A stretch of 64,000 nucleotides of DNA from positions 2,654,771 to 2,718,770 of the forward strand of contig NW_020170382.1 of assembly GCF_000524195.1 (NCBI RefSeq). The letters run 5' to 3'. The notes beneath the pieces were generated by a model, which searched no databases, had not been told where the DNA came from, and saw only the letters and a program-made list of their open reading frames with translations. This document shows, one piece after another, positions 12,101 to 27,100 of this stretch (the first letter of the stretch is position 1; each line of letters begins with the position of its first letter). The stretch is from Echinococcus granulosus. Lineage: Eukaryota; Platyhelminthes; Cestoda; Cyclophyllidea; Taeniidae. The translations under genes were made by a program, and so were the position numbers.

Positions 12101-15100
12101 TCGAGATTTCCCGTCGTCTAGAACGTCTCAAAAGTCGCCAGGTCGTGGATTTAGAGAACGAGGTGTTGCAGCTGCGAGCAGCATCTAATTCAGAAGTGAG
12201 GAAGGAAAGCGGTTAATTGATTAATGCTTCCTGTTCTATAGCTCTGGTAAATGTTTACTATTTCTACGCCGTTCTAGTATGCTGAGCTGCGCCATCGTTT
12301 GGCTGCATTTAACCAGAACTTCACGGATAAATTTTTGCTGGATCTGTTGGAGCGAGATGTAAGGTCGAGTTGGAGTGCATTTCGGCAGTGGACTGAGGCT
12401 GCCGCTACGCTATCCGAGTGGTTTATTCAACCGCAGCGTCTTCATTTCTACGCGGATGTTGTGGAACCATATCTCATTGGAGTCGCCAAGGTGAGCTCAT
12501 CACCTTTTTAAAGTTGTATGACGCCAAAAGAATCTTGCTTATATATTTATTTATAAACCTTTATGGTCATTGTTTTTATTTGCAAGCCTGCTTTTTGCTA
12601 TCCATTTATAGTGCAGGCTTTTGAATGCACCCTTAGTGCTCTATATGGACTTTTAATTTGATAGCCTCAGTTTTTGGAAACGGGTAAACCCACAACTTGT
12701 AGCACAAAAAGTGCTGGTAATGATTTCATAATGATTGGAAATGGTGAAGATGAACCAGCAGAAGTCATCAAATATCGTGAAATGGATGATAATGCAGAGC
12801 AGGTTGAATGGGCCGACTTTAGAGCCTGTTTCTTCCTCCAAAATTATTGAGTTACTTATGCTTCGAATTAGGGTCATTAGGCACAAAAAAAGTAAAAATC
12901 ATTGCTCATTTTACGTGAATTTGTGGAGACGTGAATACTGGTAATTTCTATATGAGCCTCACTAAGTTAATACGCAAATAACTATTTATGGAACATTATT
13001 TTGAGGCTTAACAAGTAGTCGATTGTTTGCAACACTTGATGTTATTTTAATTTCAAGATCGGCACTTAATCGTCCGCATTAATTTTAGGTTGCACACGGA
13101 CTTCGAGCTCTAGTTCAGTTGGAGGTCTCCAAGGACGATGACGTGAGCTTCTTTTGGTTACTTTTCTTCAATACTACCCAAAGAGCGTGGAATTCAATTC
13201 TTATCATTCCAGATAGCGCAATGGGATTTCGATCTTGATGACCAATTCAATTTTAGTCGGTTGCATAACTGTGTATAACGCTACTTCTCCCTTACGACTG
13301 TTCATGAACAAATTGTGGCATTTGCCAAGCTTAACTTTTGACAATATTTAAACAGCTCAAGTCATTCATTTTTGTATGTTTTTCTGAATTTTGTAGTGAA
13401 GTTTTCACTTCCCAAACAAACTAAACTCCCTACTGAAATAAGTTTCTGCATTTACTCGATTACTAGGGTATTTTCCCCCTTGGGACAGCTTATTTTTCAC
13501 GCTTAAAATGGGAAAATTGATGAAATCAGTTACTTTTGATTGCAAGTTGAACTATTTTGTAGGCTGACTGACCGATTGGATTTTAATCTAAGGCTGAAGG
13601 TATTGTCCACATTGCATTAATCATTTAGCCACGAAATTGTAAGATATTGTTCCTCCATATCTTATCGTCGGAACGGAATAAAGATTCGCCGATCACCAAC
13701 TGTTTTTTTGCCACAATCGTCTGATCCAAAGAAATTCAACTGCAAACGTAAAGTGATGCACTAAAATTGAATTTGAATTCTGTAAATTAAACGAATGGCT
13801 GTTTTCTCTGCGCATTAGATACTCATCTGAACAAACGGTTTACTCCTCCAAGTGACAAGTGTGTCATCTTCTGTATATGGGTTGGACTTTCATCTGCTAA
13901 TGATTAAATTGCCATAAACTAACTCGACAATATCAACTTATTTCTCTAGGCCTCCTCTTTTGTGACCTTGGTGGACAATCTCTCAACGGGATTGTTCCCC
14001 ACCCTAGCAACCACCACCTGCGCTGTCTGTCCACACACCCACCGCGAACCTCCAATGTCGCCGTGCCTGGAGTTGGCTCGTCGGCTCATATCGCCACAAA
14101 TTCGACGTGTTCTGCGCGCTTCCCTTGGTCCATCATTGTGGAAGTATCATGAGATTGATAGAGATGGCGCCTCTAGACGGTCCATCTATACTGACTCTCG
14201 GGACGTCGTGGCTCATAGGCGTAAGGTCACCCTCCTGCATGCGGAAGTTGAGTATCGGTAAGCAAAATGCTTCAGCAAAACGATATTTGGTAGATTATTA
14301 TCGTTACAACGTCACCTTGGTAGACAGTCCCGACTAATTAATCTTTCGTAGTTTTTCTTGTTCACCTTCCTCGATATGATCTCCTTGCAGCACATTTCTT
14401 TCAACGTTTGTTAAAATCCTTGGAATACGTTCTTACTTTATTTCCCGAACTCATAATGAATATTCCTTGTTAATGTGCTTTTCAGTGTCGCTCATTGAAC
14501 TGACAACTTAGTTCGGATAGCACTGTAAAGCTATCTCGTACCATATCAGAATACGCGAAATCTCCGGGCTCGAATGTTTGTGCAACGCGTTTAGATCGCT
14601 ATTCTACTTTAAATGATGTCTGCCAAGCCAAGGGCATAGTTTGGGTAGGATTACAAAGTTCAATTTTTACCGTACTGGTGAAATTGAGACCAACTGAAAT
14701 ACGTATTTGAGACCAAAAGAAGGAAGCCGCGGTCTAACAGTAATAAGAATACTCAGTTGAAATTCTTGATATAACTTTTAGAAATACTTTCTGAAAACAT
14801 GCGCTTAAGATGGTCATTCCTATGTTGCTTTTCTTGGAATGCAATGAAATTGATTGAAATGTGGTTTCTCTCTCTACAACACTTTCTACATCTTCGATAC
14901 AGAAATTTTGCTCGGTCTACATTGACTATTTTCTTCTAAGTTCGTAGTAGTTTAACATTAATGCTTTTCAAGTTAAAAATCAACAAATTATAATAGATTC
15001 GTCTCAAAGCGATTCTGGTGTTTTTTTTCGATTGGAATAATCGTTAGGCCAGTGATTATTAGATTCCTGATACGGTATCCCAGACTGATTCCTCATCGTT

Positions 15101-18100
15101 CATTATTTTATCTCTCCGGTTTTTGTGTACTTCTGTCAACCCCTGTTTAAGTGCCTAAACCTATCTTGTTTTACTGAAAGGACTCGCGTCGTATTTATTC
15201 CTTTGGTTCATTTCAAGTAGTTCGTGTAACACTGTGAAGCCCAATTGTGTCATTTTGAGGAATCTGAAGCTTACTTGTTTTCATAAATAGACCTGATAAT
15301 TAAATACCTGTTTATAAAAACCTAGCTCTTCCTTCTCTTCCTTACTTCAGACTGCATTCCTACATTTTGAATCTACTAATCCTGGACCGCCTTTCCAGTC
15401 CCACCTGCCTCCCCCAAAACGTCCACTTTATCTCACGTCTTCTGAAAACCCTCACTGGCCAGCTGGCCCAACGCTGGCGTCGTCGCGAGTCTCGTCGTAA
15501 ACGCGACGCGGAGCGTCGTGCCGCACTCTTCATCGAAGCTGAAGGTCGTCGCCGCAAATGCCTTGACGATCTCCAATCTGCCGTCGCTGCAAAGCTAAAA
15601 CGTTCCACTGGTGGTGGCACTCGTGCTGAGCGTCGCAAACGTCGCCAGGAGGCGGTGGAAGCGAGCGAACTACCTGAACTCGTCGATGCGAGTCTTAATG
15701 AGGAGGTCGAGTGGCGACTTCGCTTCTCCGAGGCCGGTGCGATAGAAGCAAAGCGGTGCCTCACCAGCTGTAACTCTGGTACTTCCGCCTTTCTGGAATT
15801 GCGGTTCTNNNNNNNNNNNNNNNNNNNNNNNNNNNNNNNNNNNNNNNNNNNNNNNNNNNNNNNNNNNNNNNNNNNNNNNNNNNNNNNNNNNNNNNNNNNN
15901 NNNNNNNNTTCAACAGGTCTGTGATGGTGATCTCCTCGCCTTCAAATAGTCATGCTTAATTTTTCTATTTCGCCTTTTCTTCCTATTCCATTTTTAGGCA
16001 GTGAGTAGGATTGAAAGCGTAAACGCGTGGTGCGAGCAAGAATTAGCACAGGACGAGAAGGCGGAGGAGGAGTGGATGCCGGCGGACATAGAGGTAGTCG
16101 GATTTGTTGATCGATTGGTCTTCATCTTGATTAATCTCGCTCAGCGAGATTCGAAGGACGAGTCTTCACTTATGGAAAAGCATTGGTGGCGAACATTTTT
16201 GGAGGGATATCAATTTGCAGGCCATTTGTTGGTCAATGCGAAGTATTGGCTGCGTGAGTTGGTTAAGACAGTGTTGATCTTCTCCTTAATAAAATTATTT
16301 TTTTGGCAAACTGGGAACGATACCACGGATGTGATGCTTACTTCTGATACAATCTTTCAGAAAATATGAGGAAGACATTTCTTTTCACAATCTTTGGCAT
16401 CATCGTCAATAGATGGATGTTTTGAAGCGCAGTTTGGTCTAGTATTCGAATGAGGTCCAAGTTTGAGGATAAAATACTTTTTTCCCCACCCCCAATTAAA
16501 ATAAATCCAGGACTGCAACTGATTATGAATTTTAATCAACCAGCACACTTTAATGTCTTATTTTTCAAAATTGTCAATCTCGTGTCAGACCTATCGTTGA
16601 AGTTCATTTGCTGCTTTGCTAGTCTTTTATAGAGATGTTTGACAGCTCATTCCGATTATGAGACTGTCCCTAATCTAGTAGATGTTAGTTTCAATGAGTA
16701 AATGAACCGTTTTACAAACAACTTTTAAAACAACTGTAAACATAGTTGTTTTTACTGAAAGTTCCCTGCCGATTTTCTTCGACGGTTTCTGCATATGTTC
16801 ATGATTTTAAGTAGCTTTCGATACACCATACAGTCTTAGTTGGATGGGGAAACGCTTCATTTCAATTTCCCATGTCGGATTTAAAGGCATTCCTAAATAA
16901 GTATTAGGCTACAGCATTAGAATTGTTTTCAAAAGCCAAAAAATGCTGTAAATATTTGACCATAGTTTTGACACTTTCATTAGTTTATGTACTAAAATGA
17001 CTTACTTATCCCTAAACGATCCAATTTAGCATCGTTTTCAGCAGTTTCCTCCCTACTCACTTCATTTTTCTTTTTCTGACTAAAGCTGTAGCCTCAGACG
17101 AGCATTCTTTGCCCTCGCACCTTCTGGCCACAGCCCGTTTGGCACTCGCTGCTCGTGATGACTCAGGGGCTCTTGATTTGGAGAGAATCTCATCCTTTGA
17201 ACCCTTTCATCCACACCAGCAGCTAAAAGCGGTACCGGTGGTTGGAAGGAAACAGTGTTTCGATGTCTACCGAGATCCTATCCCTAAGACGGAAGCAAAG
17301 AAGGCGCATGCCGTAATGGTTGCTATTCGAGCGAGGGTCGTGGAAGTGCTCCAGGAATGGCCTGAACATCCAGCTCTCTTAAAAGTGTGTTTAATCATTA
17401 CGAATTTTTGGTCCATTGTATTACAAAATCGTTAGCTCAGCTTTTACGTAGATGTGATTTTGAACCGCCTGTTTGCACACAAAGACCAGCTTATCAGAGG
17501 TACTCTATATCAATTACATATTCTTGAATGGGTACGCAAAGTCGGCTCGTCTTCTGTTCGTCATTCTAAAACAAATAACATTCTTTTTGCTTGCCTATGA
17601 TTAAGAAGTGATATCGTTGGGGGTGTTTTGTGCTTTTAGTAAATCAAACAAGGGTTGAAAATCGGTGGGCAAAGATGGAATGATGCTTTTGTCCTATTTC
17701 CTTATACTTCATAGCAGTAAGAATTCGTAGGGTGCTGCGCATCTTCCTATATAATTCAAATGATGATATAGGATTTATGGTCTGAATTGAATTAAATTGC
17801 AAAGCAGATTGGGAAGATTGACTCTGAAGTTAGGATTTTTGGAAACCTATTCACTTTTCTACTCTCCAGCATGATCTGATCTGATCTAAGCCGATAAGTT
17901 GAGTCTGTAATGCCAGGATAAAGTTAATTTTTTTCTCTCCACCTGAGTTGTTTTTGTTCCTTCGTTTGAGCAAAGCCACTAGTTTTTTGACACAAAAGTT
18001 GCCTAAATGAATCCAAAAATTGCCTCTTCCCCTCCCTTCAGATCATTACAGTGCTTAATCGGATATGTACTTTTGGTATGAGAGATTGTCTCACCAAGTA

Positions 18101-21100
18101 CATCACTGCCTTTGAGATGCTACTCGCCGAGATGCAGGTAAGCTAGCCTTCTCCTTCTCCCTGGCTCTTCCTCTCTGCAATCATTTATCACCTTTTGGTG
18201 TGCTTTTGAAGGAGTGGGAGAAAAATGCTGCTCGACACGTCTCGTTGTCCACCGTCTTCAAGTCGGTGTGTGATCTCCTCGTAGACTGGCGCAAACTGGA
18301 GCTAAGGTGACTGGTTACTTTGAGGGACTTTTTTTCTATTCACTGAGAAGGAACTATTGGTTTTTAGAGAGAAAGTAGTTGACTTTCTATCTTAAGATTG
18401 ATGAGATAAAAAATATACAACTTTATCTCTCGAGGGGCGGCATTTCTTTGGGAATTCAGTATGGTCAAGACTCACCGCAATATTTTCGAATGAGTTTTTT
18501 TAAATGATAAATCACACCATTAATTTTTTCCAAAATTATTTAAATTTAATATAGAATCTCGGAATTTTATTGGAGGTTCAGAAACGTCCCGAAATTTCTG
18601 TCGTATTTTTTTTCATACATTTTGGGCTTTTGGGTTACACTTTCTATAATTCAGTTACATGCTAGACTCAAAAAACCAACTTAGGAATCCCACGATAAAT
18701 GATTTACAAGTGTTTTTTATTTGGATTTGATCCAAGTCACTTTGATGTTGCCCGCTTAATGTTTAATTTCACGTGGCCAAAATCTTGTTGTTATACGTCG
18801 CCTTGTAAATGTTCACATTTAGAACCTAAACCAGTTCTACAGAATACCCTTTTTGGAGCTTGTCATAATGGAAGTTTTGGCTTAATCATAAAACAACGAT
18901 TAGTTATTTTATATTCAAAATAAATTTCCTCAATATTACTAGGGTGTTATGGATTTTTCTCGATAAGTTGGAATATTTTGGCATAGGATCGGTGTTGAAA
19001 GCTACGTTTTTCAGCAAGGCATTGATTTTAGCTAAGATTTTACTTAAGAAGAATGTTATTAGCATGCCTGTTTAAAGAATGAGGCCCTTGTATAGTCGCT
19101 CTGTTGTGCATTTGCGTTTTTCATCGTTGAAATGCCTATAAATTTTCTAATTTCGTTTTTAGTCATGGTAATTTCTCAATAAATCATAAACTTTTCTAAC
19201 TTAACTTTTATAATCTTTTATTTGTCACCATTCTTAGAATATTCTTTCATTCATGCTCGTAAAAGGTTCTTTATGAACAAGAAATACAGGTTTATTCACT
19301 GAGTCATTTAACACCTTCTGCTCCTTTCTGATGTCACTTTCCTGTTTGTGAAAAAACTGAACTTGACACTATCGTATTTGGGCTATCACATCATACTCAG
19401 CAATTCTAAAATGGTTTTCTCTAAACTCAGCCGTAAATGTTATCTATCTGCTCCAATTTTGCAGATGCTGGATGGCGGCGTTGGACGCTGCCACAGAAGC
19501 CTCAGCAGATCGTTGCGCCCCCCTCTGGTTCCACCTTCAGGACGTCTTCCTGCAGCCTACTAGCGCTTCTTCCGCCGCCATTGCCAATAACCTCGTGAAA
19601 AAGCAGTGCCAAGTTCTGCTAGAGTTCATGGAAAATGGTCCGATAGGCGAATTCCATGCTCGTTGGCGTCTCCTGGCCGCTCTTCACAGCGCTCTCGCCG
19701 TCTGGCCTGGCCTTTCAGACACTCGTGAGTTCCGTTTCACCAATTTAAATCTCTTGATTTCAGGTAGATTTAGGATACGGGAGCGGCGCTTTATGTTCCC
19801 GTGATACATGAATCATCCAGATGTTAATGTTGCGCGCATTTATTCGGAATAGTGGACTGAACGTAACATTTAGTTTGGCTTATTTGCCTTTGTTTCAGAT
19901 CGAATGGCAGCTCGAAAGATAGTGGGAAATGTAGTTTGGTTCTACGGTCAATTTATCCCCCACGTGGATAAGTCTCTACTCGATCAGCAAAAGCCCATTC
20001 GTGAGAAGATGAAAAACTTCATATCTGTTATGAAGTGGGGTGATTATATCAGCTTCTGGACCATGAAGGAAAATGTTGATCGATGCAAGCGTACTATTCA
20101 CAAGCATGTGCGTATTCGTATTATTAAGGCTTATCTCCTTTTTTAATGCCCTTCAACTTCTCTTCGGCTTCCTTTAGATCCGTACGTGGGAGGGAGTTTT
20201 GCGTCAGTCGGTGAAACCCTGTTTTGAAGCTTCGATAAGGACGTCAATCGAAGTTCCCATTCCTGACACTGCGCTCTCTCTTCTAGAAAATGTACAGACG
20301 GTTGAGGACCAAGATTATGGCATTTTCCAGCTTTCAACTGAGTTACAGAGGTGGCTGTCAATGATAGGGAATGAGAGGGAATTACCTATTAATATTATGT
20401 AAGCTTAGACAGTTAAATGCTGGCTTTTCTATTTACTGTAGATTTCTAACTGAGCTGATATATTCACTCTGCTTTAGGTTTCAGGTGATTTATATTCCCC
20501 ATACGCCTTAGATTGCACCAAAATCTATATTCGTTTACGAACTCTATCAGTCAACCGTTGAAAATAGTCTTTGTTGATACATTCATTTTAATGACTGCTA
20601 AGTTTGCTTCAAATTCGCACAGGAATTACATGTTGGTAACACTTCTAGGCAACTATTCACTGGGATTATTTTAAAGTCCAACGTTATCCACAACAGATCC
20701 TTGATTGTTAATCTGAACGACGGAATTTTAAACCCAATAATTAGCACTTTAACCATGGATTGAGATTCGCGTTCATTTCAGAGCAGTATTGGCAGATAAA
20801 TTTGCTGTAGCTGACAAGTTCTATTTATCGATTTCAGACGACTACCTGTTTTGATAAAACGTTTCAAAGACCATGTTTCCCAAATTGCAAAGAAAGCCTC
20901 CTGTCTCTCATGGATGCGTCAATTGCGAGACTCTCTCGAAGACTGGATGCTCCGTGTGAAGGAGTTGTCGCGCTCCACACAACAACTTGACTTCGAATCG
21001 CCATCCCAAGCGGCTCTAATTGCGGTCTTGAAAGAGAAGGAAGGAGGTGGTCAATCTGGCAAAGGCAAATCCACACAAGTGGACGAAGAGGAAATGCAAA

Positions 21101-24100
21101 AGGCAAAGAACTGGATCAGTCGATACTATGCCCTTCAACAGAGCAAAAAACTTGCTCTCAATGACTGGTTTCGTTTATCGTTTGGTCATAGGCGTTTGGC
21201 TGCCGCCTCCCTTTCGAAAAAGTATGTCTTATGAGTAATTGGTACCCATTTGTATATTGCAATTATGCTACCTTATTTGTAGACTCGAGATTGGGCACAC
21301 GTCGAGTGACGATTCATCTGATGAAAAATTTAACGAACTGGCCACCACGGAGGTTGAAGGCACTGATCACCAAGGCGACATCTGCCTAGGCCTATCCTAT
21401 CGTCGGGGTCTCAGAAAAAGCCTTTTTGCGAAACCGCGGGGTCTTTTGCTATCGGAATTGGGCGGTGATCTTTGGGCTTTCTATATGAACTCTCCACCTA
21501 TCTCCATATATCAACTGGATCAACTTATTTCTTCGAAGAGTATCCATAACCTGTGAGCATTCTAAAGTTCAATGAAGTACTAACTTGATTGACATCCTTT
21601 ATACTTCAATCTCTCTTCAGTCAAAAGTCGGCGTTGGAGATCCTCGCTCGGCTAATTTCTCTTCGATCTGGTTTACCGCAACATCCAGAGAATCCCGAAG
21701 TTGTCAACGATCTCGGAGGTCGTGAAGGTGTGGAGCGTCTTCTTGGGTCACTTGACGATATCCTAGCCAACTGTGCTGGCGATTTCGAACCACTCGGTAA
21801 TCTCTATTCAATCTTCCAAAAGCTTAAAAGTCGTGTCGAAGAGATTCACACCTCCTATTGTGAGGGCTCAACGATAGATACAATCCCACTTTGCTCCAGT
21901 CAAGTGATGCGAAAGTTAAAGGTGTGTGGTTAGTTTTGGTGGAGCTGTTGTATTTTTCTGTCGTTAATTTACTTTATTCCTTTTCTACAGGCTTCGCGTC
22001 AGAGAATAGCTACTCTCGCATCTGTATGTGTTCAGCAATGGATTAGGTTCTCCGAAACATGTTCTAGCCTCTCAACCCAACCTTCAGAGAGTCTTAAGCA
22101 CCTTCTTCATGCTAATTCCGAGTACCTCCCTGTGGAATCGCGGTCTTGTGATCTGCCAAGAGCTTTAATTGATTTCCGCCCCCGATTGGAAGAAATTGCA
22201 TGTCGCTTGGATCAACGCATCCCGCAAGCATGCATCGCAATCACCGGAGATGTCATCAACCAACAGAAACTACTCCAGACAGCCTCAGACGACTTCCTGC
22301 AATGTTGTCAGGAGATTGACTCACAAACTTGCCCGAATACGACCCTCCTCTCAGGTCTTCTTTCCGTAGCTGAGTCCATTTCCACCGAAGTCAAGATCTC
22401 CGGTAATCTTATCACCTCATCTGCGTCGACTTCCGCCATCTCCACCTCATTTGAAAACCGCATAAATTCTCTTATCACCAAGGTTCTGATTAGTCTTCAA
22501 GATCTCAAACACATTGATAAGGGTGTTGAGGCGGGGAGAGGCATCATTAATCAAATGACAGCCTGTATCTCCACTCTGCAAACTATCTGTTTTGCTAGAC
22601 TAGAAACTCTTGTCACCAGTCTCGAGCATCTCTTCCCCTCGTCTTCTGATGATATCCTTCATCTTCAATGTCTTATCCCTCTTCTTGCCTCCCTCCTCAA
22701 CGCCATGTCTCTTCGTCTCCGACATCTCTTCGCTCTTCTGATTTCATGGCTCAGCCTCGGCGAGTTTCTCGCTCGGGTGGCCTTCCGTCTTCTTAACGAT
22801 GGTTTCTGCAAACCTGCAGCTCTTTCCAAAGCCACAGCAGCAAATGAGCAGCTCACGAAAGAGGGATCAGCAGCTGGCGACTCAGCTTTTGGTGCCGAAA
22901 ACGGCAAAAATGACGGTTGTACGAGTCTCAACGCGGAGGGTGTGGATGCCAGTGGTGCCAAAGACGTCACCAAGGATTTGGAGTCTCAAGAGCAAATCGA
23001 GGGCACTATGGATCAACAAAGCCAAGCATCGAAGGATGAGAAGTTGCCCCAACCTGATTGGGGAGAGGAGGGAATTGAAGTGCCTGATGACTTCGACGGA
23101 GCACTGGACGATGGTAGTGGATGGGAGAAGAGTCCTGAGGCTAAGGACGATGATGAAAGCGGTCTTCAGGGCATTGATGAACAGATGGGTGAGACCGGTG
23201 ATGAACCCGACGAATTAAATCAGGAGATGTGGGCCTCTGATGGCGAAGAGGATGATGAGAACGAGGAAGAAGAGCGTAAGAATGCTGATCTTGATGGAGG
23301 AGGGGTTAAGGATCGTGGAGGTCCTAAGTCAAAGGGATCGAAATCGACGGCAGTGGATGTGAATTCACAAAATGGTGACGACAAGTCTTGTGAAGATACA
23401 ATGGATGTTGAGAATGAGGCGGAGGAAATTGACGATGCTACCAACACAACGACCACCGCTGCTGTCGACGCTTCAGTAACTGCAAAAGCTGGTGAAACCG
23501 AAACAGTTGCTGGTGATGAGAAAGAGAACGAAGGTAGTGCTTCAGAGGCAATGAAGCAGGCAGAACAGGTACTGGCTCAACAGGAGGCGGAATTGATGGA
23601 AACCGAGAAGGAAAGTGGGGAAATAGGGGAAGACATGATGGAGGAGTTTGGTGAGAACATGGACCTTCAACCGAACCCAGATGACTTTGAGGATATAGGG
23701 GGTGAGCTGTATTTCTGTTATCACCTTATAATTTTAAATTTCTTTTTCAACAGATTCCCAAACTCCTGAAGAAATTGATTTGAAAGCTCACTCCATGGAG
23801 GTAGATGATGAACCCGAAGATAGAGAGCCAAGTGAAATAAATTTGGACAAAAACAGGAGTGAGTTGCCCACTCAAAGGCTTTTTTCATTTTTTTTTTTTT
23901 CTGCTTAAATTTTTGACTTTTTTCTACAGAAGCAGAAGATTCGATGCCTCCGGATGAGAGGTTTATTTCAGAGTATTATCCTGGCGCTGGTGACCTGAAC
24001 ACTGGCAATGTGAGTATTTTTTGGAATCTTTACACAGTTATCGGGTCTTAGCTATTTGCCGTTTTTTCTGATTCGCAGACCGGAGCCTACGATCAAAATT

Positions 24101-27100
24101 TTGGTGCGAATGAGGTAAGTCATCTTTTCAGTGACAGTTCTTGCATCTACAAAAACGTCAAATTTTTCTTAAATAAATTGGATGTTTCGAGAATGGATTG
24201 TCGCAAGTATCTTAAGAATTAGTCTTCAAATTAACTCTCAAAATAATGCTTTAATAATAGGTTACCGTTAAGGAAGCCTAGTTGTTCCTAATGAATGATC
24301 AAATTACTATGTTAAAAGCCAATTATGAAATTCGAAGTAGTAATTAATTTCAGTTTATTCGGAGGTTAGTGTTTCCATTCTGCGAATGATTTAATGGTGG
24401 AATTTTCCATCTGTGACTTATTACCAAATGATTTTTTGTAGAAAATATTAGTTCTGTAGTACCTGTAGCATGATTCCTCTTTTAATTCTTCAGTTTACTG
24501 ATAAAACGATTGTTGAAAGATTGGAGGGCCAATTTTTATTTTTCCTGTTCCGTTGTAACTCTGAAGTGGTGAAATCATTTATTGTGGAGCCTTTTTTTCA
24601 GAACCAAGAGGAAGTGGTTACAGCAGATATTAGTAGCATGGGCGAAGGCTCTCAGGGCAATGAGGAAAATCAAAAATCAACAACCAGTGCCTCGGGGAAT
24701 ACTGCTGGTCAGTCCTCTACGGGGCTGTCCTCAACACCTAACCATGGAGCGCTTTCAGAAACCTTCAATCGGCGTCAACAGGGTCCACGACCAACCTCTG
24801 ATCAACGAACCACCCTGAACGAAAAACCGCAGCAGCAGCCTCTTTGCCAGGTAGAGAGATGAGGGTTATTATTTTGAACATTGCCAATAGTTTTATTTAG
24901 GTTTATTTACAGCGTTCAACACAATTCATCGAATGCAAGTCCCTATCAACCAATGTGATGTTGAATTATGCATAAAATTGTTAAGGTAGCTTTTCTAAGC
25001 ACATCATCACAGGTTCTTTTTTCAACCAGCATGTGGTCATTCTTAAAACGCAAGAAAACACCATCCATTGTATCTGCTTCATGTATGCACTTTCATCGGT
25101 TTCCAGGCGGAGATTCTGGAGGCCCAGACAGAGGCTTCTCCAACAAAGGACGCGGAAAGAGAGGCGGGAGAAGGCAGTGCGGTGCAACACGTTGCAGACG
25201 AGGCAGCAGCGAAGGCGACGCTACTCACAGCCTTCGACTCCGCCACCGATGCCCAACAAGAAGAGAGAAAGGATGTCGGCATGGGCGAAAACAATGATCA
25301 GGCTGAGCCCGGTGCTGATCCCGAGCAACAGCTACCAATGCCATCGGACGACGTCGATCCTACTGTTTTGGAGGTGAGGAGCTTAAGGCTGCGCATACTT
25401 GTTTCATGTGCCGTTGATTTTTATTGGAAGAGAGATAGTACCAAACTTTTCCGGCTTTTGTTTGCTTTCATACACCAGCCAAGTCTTTAAATAGGCCAAA
25501 ATTTTGAGAATATCAGTAAGCAGACGAATCTTCCTTAAAATCACCTCAAAATGACTTTAAACTTGGATGGGTGGAAGCATTCATTCTTGGAGTGTTTATT
25601 CGACACGAAGGATGGTCATGTTGGATATATCTAGTGCTCACTTTTGTTGAAGTGAATTTGGAAGACATGTTAATAGCTCAAAGGAAATGTGCTCTTTCGG
25701 GTTATGGTGACGGCGAGGCTGTTTTTATGTCAAATTTTCAACGCTTCTGTTAGTAGTAGTAAGATGAAACTCCCTGCAGTGACCGATTGGTAAGACTGCC
25801 CTTTTCCGTTAGATAACCAGCAATTTTTAGTCTGGAGCGGTAAGGTAAGCATAAACAAAGCTCGATTAATACTTTTACCATCATCTTTTAATTCAGTCCA
25901 ACCCTCATCTCGCTCCTGACAAATCACTAAAAACCACGAAGGAAGAGAGTAACCAAGAGAGTTTAAAAGCCAGCGGCATCGATGTGCCAACTTTACCGAA
26001 ACTCGACATGGAGATGGTCGCTACCCTTGGCGCCCAGCGACCCCCTGAGTCGTTCTTTAACACCAACCTTGCCATACCACCACCTGCCCAACAGCTGCTG
26101 GAGGCACCCTGGGTGGCGCCACTGCCACCATCTCTGCGGCGCCATAGTGGTTGTCATGACGACGACGTCGAAGAACGCGAGGCTCTGTCGGCCGCTGCGG
26201 CACTTGACTGGCGCACCTGTGTGGCGCGCTCCTACGCCCTCTCGGTGAGGCTTTGCGAGGCCCTCCGGCTGGTCCTTGAACCCACTCGCGCTTCCCGCAT
26301 GAAAGGTGATTTTCGCACAGGAAAGAGACTCAATATGCGTAAGGTTGGTTGAAGGAAAATCCTGAAAGCCGTTTAAAAACACCCAAGTGTATGATTTGAT
26401 ATTTACTACATTTTGATTTGAGAATGTACTTACTGGTTAAGGTTAGTGGTGGATTAATCTTAGCCAATGCATGGTATCGAATTGCTATCTAAGAACTCTT
26501 TTAAGATTTGACATCAAGTACTGAAGATCGGTTGAGTTTATGGTCCCCTATCATTTGGAACTTTGAGAATCTATTCAGGAAAGCTAAAACTTCTTATTTG
26601 GTACTTTGTTCGCTTTAAGCGATGATTGCATTTACCGATGTGCCCTGTATTGCAAACTTCTCTTGAGTAAATCATCAAGCAACTTATTGTGGTTTTCATA
26701 TCCTGAACCCACCTGTATTGCAGATAATTCCCTACCTGGCGAGTCAGTTCCGGAAGGACAAAATTTGGATGCGTCGAACACAGCCCAACCAACGAGATTA
26801 CCGGATCCTCATTGCGGTGGACAACTCCTCCTCTATGGCAGACAACCTCTGCAAGCAGGTAGGTCATGCATCTTTGTTCCTCTCTTCACTCCACCATCTC
26901 CGATCCATTCTCATTATTCTCTTCCTTATCTAAAGATGACTTTCGAAGCGTTGGCTACGGTGATAAATGCATTAAACCTCCTTGAAGCTGGGAAAATTGG
27001 TGTCTGCAGGTGAGTTGCCTTAAGCAGCCAATTTATCTGTTCTACATTTACAAGATCTTGTGTTTATAATGCTGCTTTCAAATACGGACTGCTGATTTTT

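Noticed and set aside
15360..15764. 134-codon minus-strand open frame
   Set aside because: Exact antisense shadow of the Arg-rich MDN1 exon; its Arg/Ser-rich composition is what the complement of that exon would give.
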